Source: an uncultured Collinsella sp.
GTDB taxonomy: Bacteria; Actinomycetota; Coriobacteriia; Coriobacteriales; Coriobacteriaceae
Length of the DNA stretch: 7,080 nucleotides
Reading direction: 5' to 3'
Assembly (NCBI GenBank): GCA_902496775.1
Contig: CABVCF010000090.1
Span: 1-7,080, forward strand
Shown: positions 4,596 to 7,080 of the stretch, one piece after another
Position numbering within the stretch: the stretch's first letter is position 1
Layout: each line of letters starts with the position of its first letter
Made by a program: the position numbers and the translations under genes
Notes under the pieces: model-generated
Told to the model about the DNA's origin: nothing
The model's input: only the letters and a program-made list of their open reading frames with translations
The model's database searches: none

Positions 4596-6966
4596 CGACA
4601 ACGCGCTGGTGGTGGCGCTCGATACCTCGACCGACATGCTTGCCTGCGCGGCAAGCTGGATTGATGGGCAGACGGGCGAGACGAAGCTCGTGAGTGGCGA
4701 CCACATGTGTCGCCGTCACGCCAACGTTGAGCTCGTGAATACCGTTGATGGCGTGCTGGCTCAAGCCGGTCTGGATCGCAGCGATGTTGGTTGCTACGTG
4801 GTCGGCCGCGGCCCGGGGTCCTTTACGGGTGTGCGCATCGGCATCTCCACTGCCAAGGGCCTCGCGCGTGGTGCCAATGTTCCGCTGCTGGGCGTGTCGA
4901 CGCTCGACGCTTGTGCTTGGACGGCGTGGAAGGCTGGCGTGCGCGGCAAGCTTGGTATCTTGGCCGATGCTATGCGCGGTGAGGTATATCCGGCGCTGTA
5001 TATGCTGGTCGATGAGGGTCCCGAGCGTCAATTTGAGCGCGAACACGTGGTCAAGGCCGCCGTGGCGCTCGATGAGTGGCGCCGAGCAGCGGACTGGGAC
5101 CAGGTTCAGCTGACCGGTGACGGTCTCGTGCGCTATGGCAAGCTGCTGGGTGAGGACGAGACCGCCCGCTGCGTGGAGCGCGACCTGTGGTGGCCTTCGG
5201 GCGAGGGCTTGCTGCTCGCGCACGCTGCGGGTGACGGCGATCCGGCTCGCGTCCTGCCGATTTACACGCGCCTTTCGGATGCCGAGGAAAACGAGCGCAA
5301 GCGTCTTGGTCTTGCCGAGAGTGCGCAGAGCGAAATTACGGGTGTTGCCGATGAGCTCGCCGGTCGTCATCTGCAGTTCCGTCCCATGGGCGCGGCGGAT
5401 GCCGAGGGCGCGAGCGCGCTGGAGGCTGCCTGCTTTGAAGGCGCCGGACACGAGGCGTGGACGCCGGGCATGTTCCTGTCCGAACTGGGCGAGGACGTTA
5501 CTGCGCCGCGTAGTTGGTGGGTGGCACACGACGACGGCAAGCTGCTGGGCCTTGCCGGCGGTATGGTCGTGGACGGTGATGTGCAGATTCTGGATGTCGC
5601 CGTCGACCCGGCACATCGCCGCGAGGGCATTGCCCGCAAGCTGCTGTCGCACGTGAGCTATGATGCCCAGATGCTCGGCTGCACTACGGCTTCGCTCGAG
5701 GTCGAGGACGGTAACGAGGGAGCGATCGCGCTATATAACGCTCTGGGCTTTACCGAGGCAGGACGGCGCCGCGGCTACTATGGTGCCGGTAAGGATGCCA
5801 TCGTCATGACGGCTCCGCTGCCCTTGGTGCTTCCGGTCGACAATGCTTCGCCCGAGCCGACGGCGGCAGAGCAGCGCGTATGGCCGCTGCCTGCGCCTGG
5901 GCGCTCCGAGGGGGAGCGTGCCGAAATTGAGCGCCGCCGCCTAGTGCTCGCTATCGAGAGTTCCTGCGACGAGACGGCCGTGGCGATTATCGATGCGGAT
6001 GGCAATATGCTGGCCAACCAGGTGTCGACACAGATTGATTTTCATGCCCGCTTTGGCGGCGTGGTGCCCGAGATCGCCTCGCGCAAACACGTTGAGGTGA
6101 TTGTGAGTGTCGTGGATGCGGCGCTCGAGGATGCCGCAGCATCGCTTGGTCTTGAGGGTGGAGCCATTGCCCCCAGCGAGCTTGCCGCCGTGGGCGTGAC
6201 ACAGGGTCCGGGCCTGGTGGGCGCCCTCGTGGTGGGCGTTGCCTTTGCCAAAGGCTTTGCCTACGCTGCCGGTAAGCCGCTCGTATGCGTCAACCATCTG
6301 GAGGGGCACCTGTTTGCCAACTTGCTGGCGCAGCCCGACCTCAAGCCTCCGTTTATCTTTACGCTTGTCTCGGGCGGGCACACCATGCTCGTGCACGTAA
6401 AGGCATGGGGCGACTACGAGGTGCTCGGTGAGACGCTCGACGACGCCGTGGGCGAGGCCTTCGACAAGGTGGCCAAGGCGTTGGGCCTGGGCTATCCCGG
6501 TGGCCCCATCATTTCCAAGCTGGCCGAGACGGGCAATCCCCGCGCGATCGATTTCCCCCGTGCGCTTAACAGCAGGGGAGACTATCGTTTCTCGCTTTCG
6601 GGTCTTAAAACGGCCGTGACGCTCTACATCGAGCAGGAGACCAAGGCCGGGCGCACGATTCACCTGCCCGATCTGGCAGCTTCGTTTGAGGCAGCTGTCT
6701 TTGACGTGCAGTACAAGAAGGCCAAAAACGCATTGCACGCTACCGGATGTAAGGAATACTGCATCGGCGGCGGCGTCTCGGCCAACCCGCATCTGCGCGA
6801 GATGATGATCAAGAAGCTTGGACGTCAGGGGATTCGCGTAACGGTGCCGCCCTTGTCTGCCTGTACCGACAACGCAGCCATGATCGCGGAGGTCGCTCGC
6901 CGTAAATTCGACCGAGGTGAAATCTCGCCGTTCGACGTCGACGCCGATCCAAACATGACGCTGTAG
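4582..6966 (+). CDS. tsaB-rimI-tsaD: Triple-domain fusion TsaB-RimI-TsaD (t6A synthesis and S18 alanine N-acetyltransferase)
   Basis: One uninterrupted 794-residue protein joins three normally separate enzymes. TsaB (about 1-243) is the inactive partner of TsaD: ALDTST (12-17), GRGPGSFTGVRIG (75-87), AMRGEVY (130-136) and PIYTR (226-230). RimI (about 263-410) is a GNAT acetyltransferase: acetyl-CoA loop RREGIA (346-351), Glu373 in LEVE and Tyr385 in ALYNALGF. These match E. coli RimI Glu103 and Tyr115, with the same 12-residue spacing. TsaD (about 453-794) transfers threonylcarbamoyl to tRNA A37: AIESSCDETA (457-466), metal ligands His572 and His576 in HLEGH, SGGH (597-600), DDAVGEAFDKVAKALGLGYPGGP (split across 620-642), GGGVSAN (729-735) and TDNAAMIA (762-769) with metal ligand Asp763. 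All catalytic residues are present. A Pro-rich linker (411-440) and a charged stretch (441-453) precede TsaD. No stop, frameshift or well-placed internal start separates the domains. TsaB-RimI fusions are known; this adds TsaD. Confidence 0.95.
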   Translation: MSLHNDNALVVALDTSTDMLACAASWIDGQTGETKLVSGDHMCRRHANVELVNTVDGVLAQAGLDRSDVGCYVVGRGPGSFTGVRIGISTAKGLARGANVPLLGVSTLDACAWTAWKAGVRGKLGILADAMRGEVYPALYMLVDEGPERQFEREHVVKAAVALDEWRRAADWDQVQLTGDGLVRYGKLLGEDETARCVERDLWWPSGEGLLLAHAAGDGDPARVLPIYTRLSDAEENERKRLGLAESAQSEITGVADELAGRHLQFRPMGAADAEGASALEAACFEGAGHEAWTPGMFLSELGEDVTAPRSWWVAHDDGKLLGLAGGMVVDGDVQILDVAVDPAHRREGIARKLLSHVSYDAQMLGCTTASLEVEDGNEGAIALYNALGFTEAGRRRGYYGAGKDAIVMTAPLPLVLPVDNASPEPTAAEQRVWPLPAPGRSEGERAEIERRRLVLAIESSCDETAVAIIDADGNMLANQVSTQIDFHARFGGVVPEIASRKHVEVIVSVVDAALEDAAASLGLEGGAIAPSELAAVGVTQGPGLVGALVVGVAFAKGFAYAAGKPLVCVNHLEGHLFANLLAQPDLKPPFIFTLVSGGHTMLVHVKAWGDYEVLGETLDDAVGEAFDKVAKALGLGYPGGPIISKLAETGNPRAIDFPRALNSRGDYRFSLSGLKTAVTLYIEQETKAGRTIHLPDLAASFEAAVFDVQYKKAKNALHATGCKEYCIGGGVSANPHLREMMIKKLGRQGIRVTVPPLSACTDNAAMIAEVARRKFDRGEISPFDVDADPNMTL

Positions 6967-6977
6967 TCGTACGGGTG

Positions 6978-6999
6978 CGGTCCCCGACCGGAGGGGCCG
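6978..6999 (+). repeat. GC-rich inverted repeat in the 3' untranslated region
   Basis: CGGTCCC (6978-6984) can pair with GGGGCCG (6993-6999) as seven base pairs including one G-U, around an 8-nt loop. Competing shorter stems exist: GGTC (6979-6982) with GACC (6986-6989), and CCGG (6988-6991) with CCGG (6997-7000). It begins 11 bases after the tsaD stop and has no T-run after it, so it is not a terminator. It may protect the 3' end of the operon transcript or be part of a larger RNA fold. Function unknown. Confidence 0.5.
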
Positions 7000-7022
7000 G
7001 ATATAAGGTTTCCTGCTCTACA

Positions 7023-7036
7023 GTCCTGCGCAAGAC
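7023..7036. repeat. Imperfect 14 bp palindrome
   Basis: GTCCTGCGCAAGAC is a palindrome apart from one mismatched pair (C7026 against A7033), centred on TGCGCA. It sits directly before the terminator stem. It could be a protein site for the downstream region or simply a short RNA stem. No assignment is made. Confidence 0.35.
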
Positions 7037-7062
7037 GAAGGCCACATTAAGTGGCCTTCTTT
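7037..7062 (+). terminator. Probable Rho-independent terminator of the operon
   Basis: A perfect 9 bp inverted repeat, GAAGGCCAC (7037-7045) and GTGGCCTTC (7051-7059), encloses an ATTAA loop and runs into TTT (7060-7062). The T-run is short and part of it (T7057-T7058) lies inside the stem, so termination may be less efficient than at the terminator that opens the window. Its position 70 bases after the last gene fits the end of the operon. Confidence 0.72.
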
Positions 7063-7080
7063 GCGTGCGGAACTCGCGAT

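Noticed and set aside
4480..5652. 390-codon open frame on the minus strand opposite the TsaB and RimI domains
   Set aside because: It lies antisense to a well-identified gene, has no recognisable motif, and its composition (rich in Arg, His, Ala, Gln) is what GC-rich complement frames give.
5311..5940. Possibility that the fusion is a sequencing artefact joining separate genes
   Set aside because: Both linkers are in frame, without stops, with plausible linker composition, and the region lacks well-placed Shine-Dalgarno plus start pairs that separate genes would need.
5941..6792. 283-codon open frame on the minus strand opposite TsaD
   Set aside because: Antisense shadow of conserved TsaD codons; no domain and no convincing ribosome binding site or neighbours on that strand.
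6809..7045. Minus-strand open frame covering the end of tsaD and the 3' untranslated region
   Set aside because: It overlaps both conserved TsaD sequence and the terminator hairpin and has no recognisable protein features.
1..7080. Search for mobile elements, CRISPR arrays, tRNA genes, toxin-antitoxin or defence genes
   Set aside because: No spaced repeats, transposase, integrase, tRNA-like fold or defence motif was seen; the window is filled by housekeeping genes.

Overview
This window is a compact, one-directional block of housekeeping genes from a moderately GC-rich bacterium. The best guess for the source is a Coriobacteriia actinobacterium close to Collinsella. That assignment is an inference from protein character, from GC level and from the fused t6A gene; no 16S gene or other direct marker is present. 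All six genes lie on the + strand, are intact and full length, and are packed with gaps or overlaps of only a few bases, so they almost certainly form one operon. None of the proteins shows a signal peptide or membrane segment, so all are predicted to be cytosolic.

Layout: bases 1-33 are a strong intrinsic terminator closing the gene to the left. Bases 34-142 form a short intergenic region with two similar sigma70-type promoter candidates spaced 36 bp apart and a strong Shine-Dalgarno. Then follow acpS (holo-ACP synthase with an unusual C-terminal tail, 143-682), nnr (bifunctional NAD(P)HX epimerase/dehydratase, 683-2299), alr (alanine racemase, 2302-3447), a family 4 Fe-S uracil-DNA glycosylase (3456-4076), tsaE (4089-4595), and one 794-residue open reading frame that joins TsaB, RimI and TsaD (4582-6966). 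Bases 6967-7080 hold no gene. They contain a GC-rich inverted repeat, an imperfect palindrome and a probable closing terminator.

How the genes work together: acpS supplies phosphopantetheinylated acyl carrier protein for lipid synthesis, nnr repairs damaged NAD(P)H hydrates, and alr supplies D-alanine for peptidoglycan. TsaE with the TsaB and TsaD domains forms the bacterial machinery that transfers threonylcarbamoyl to A37 of ANN-decoding tRNAs (t6A). TsaC/Sua5, which makes the activated intermediate, is not in the window. RimI acetylates the N-terminal alanine of ribosomal protein S18 in E. coli. The order acpS-nnr-alr-tsaE-tsaB-rimI-tsaD is a familiar bacterial cluster, usually with tsaB, rimI and tsaD as separate genes. 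The two departures here are the fusion of the last three genes and the uracil-DNA glycosylase between alr and tsaE.

I see no phage, CRISPR, transposon, defence or biosynthetic system. The most notable item is the TsaB-RimI-TsaD fusion. The rest is ordinary core metabolism with a few sequence oddities listed as findings.
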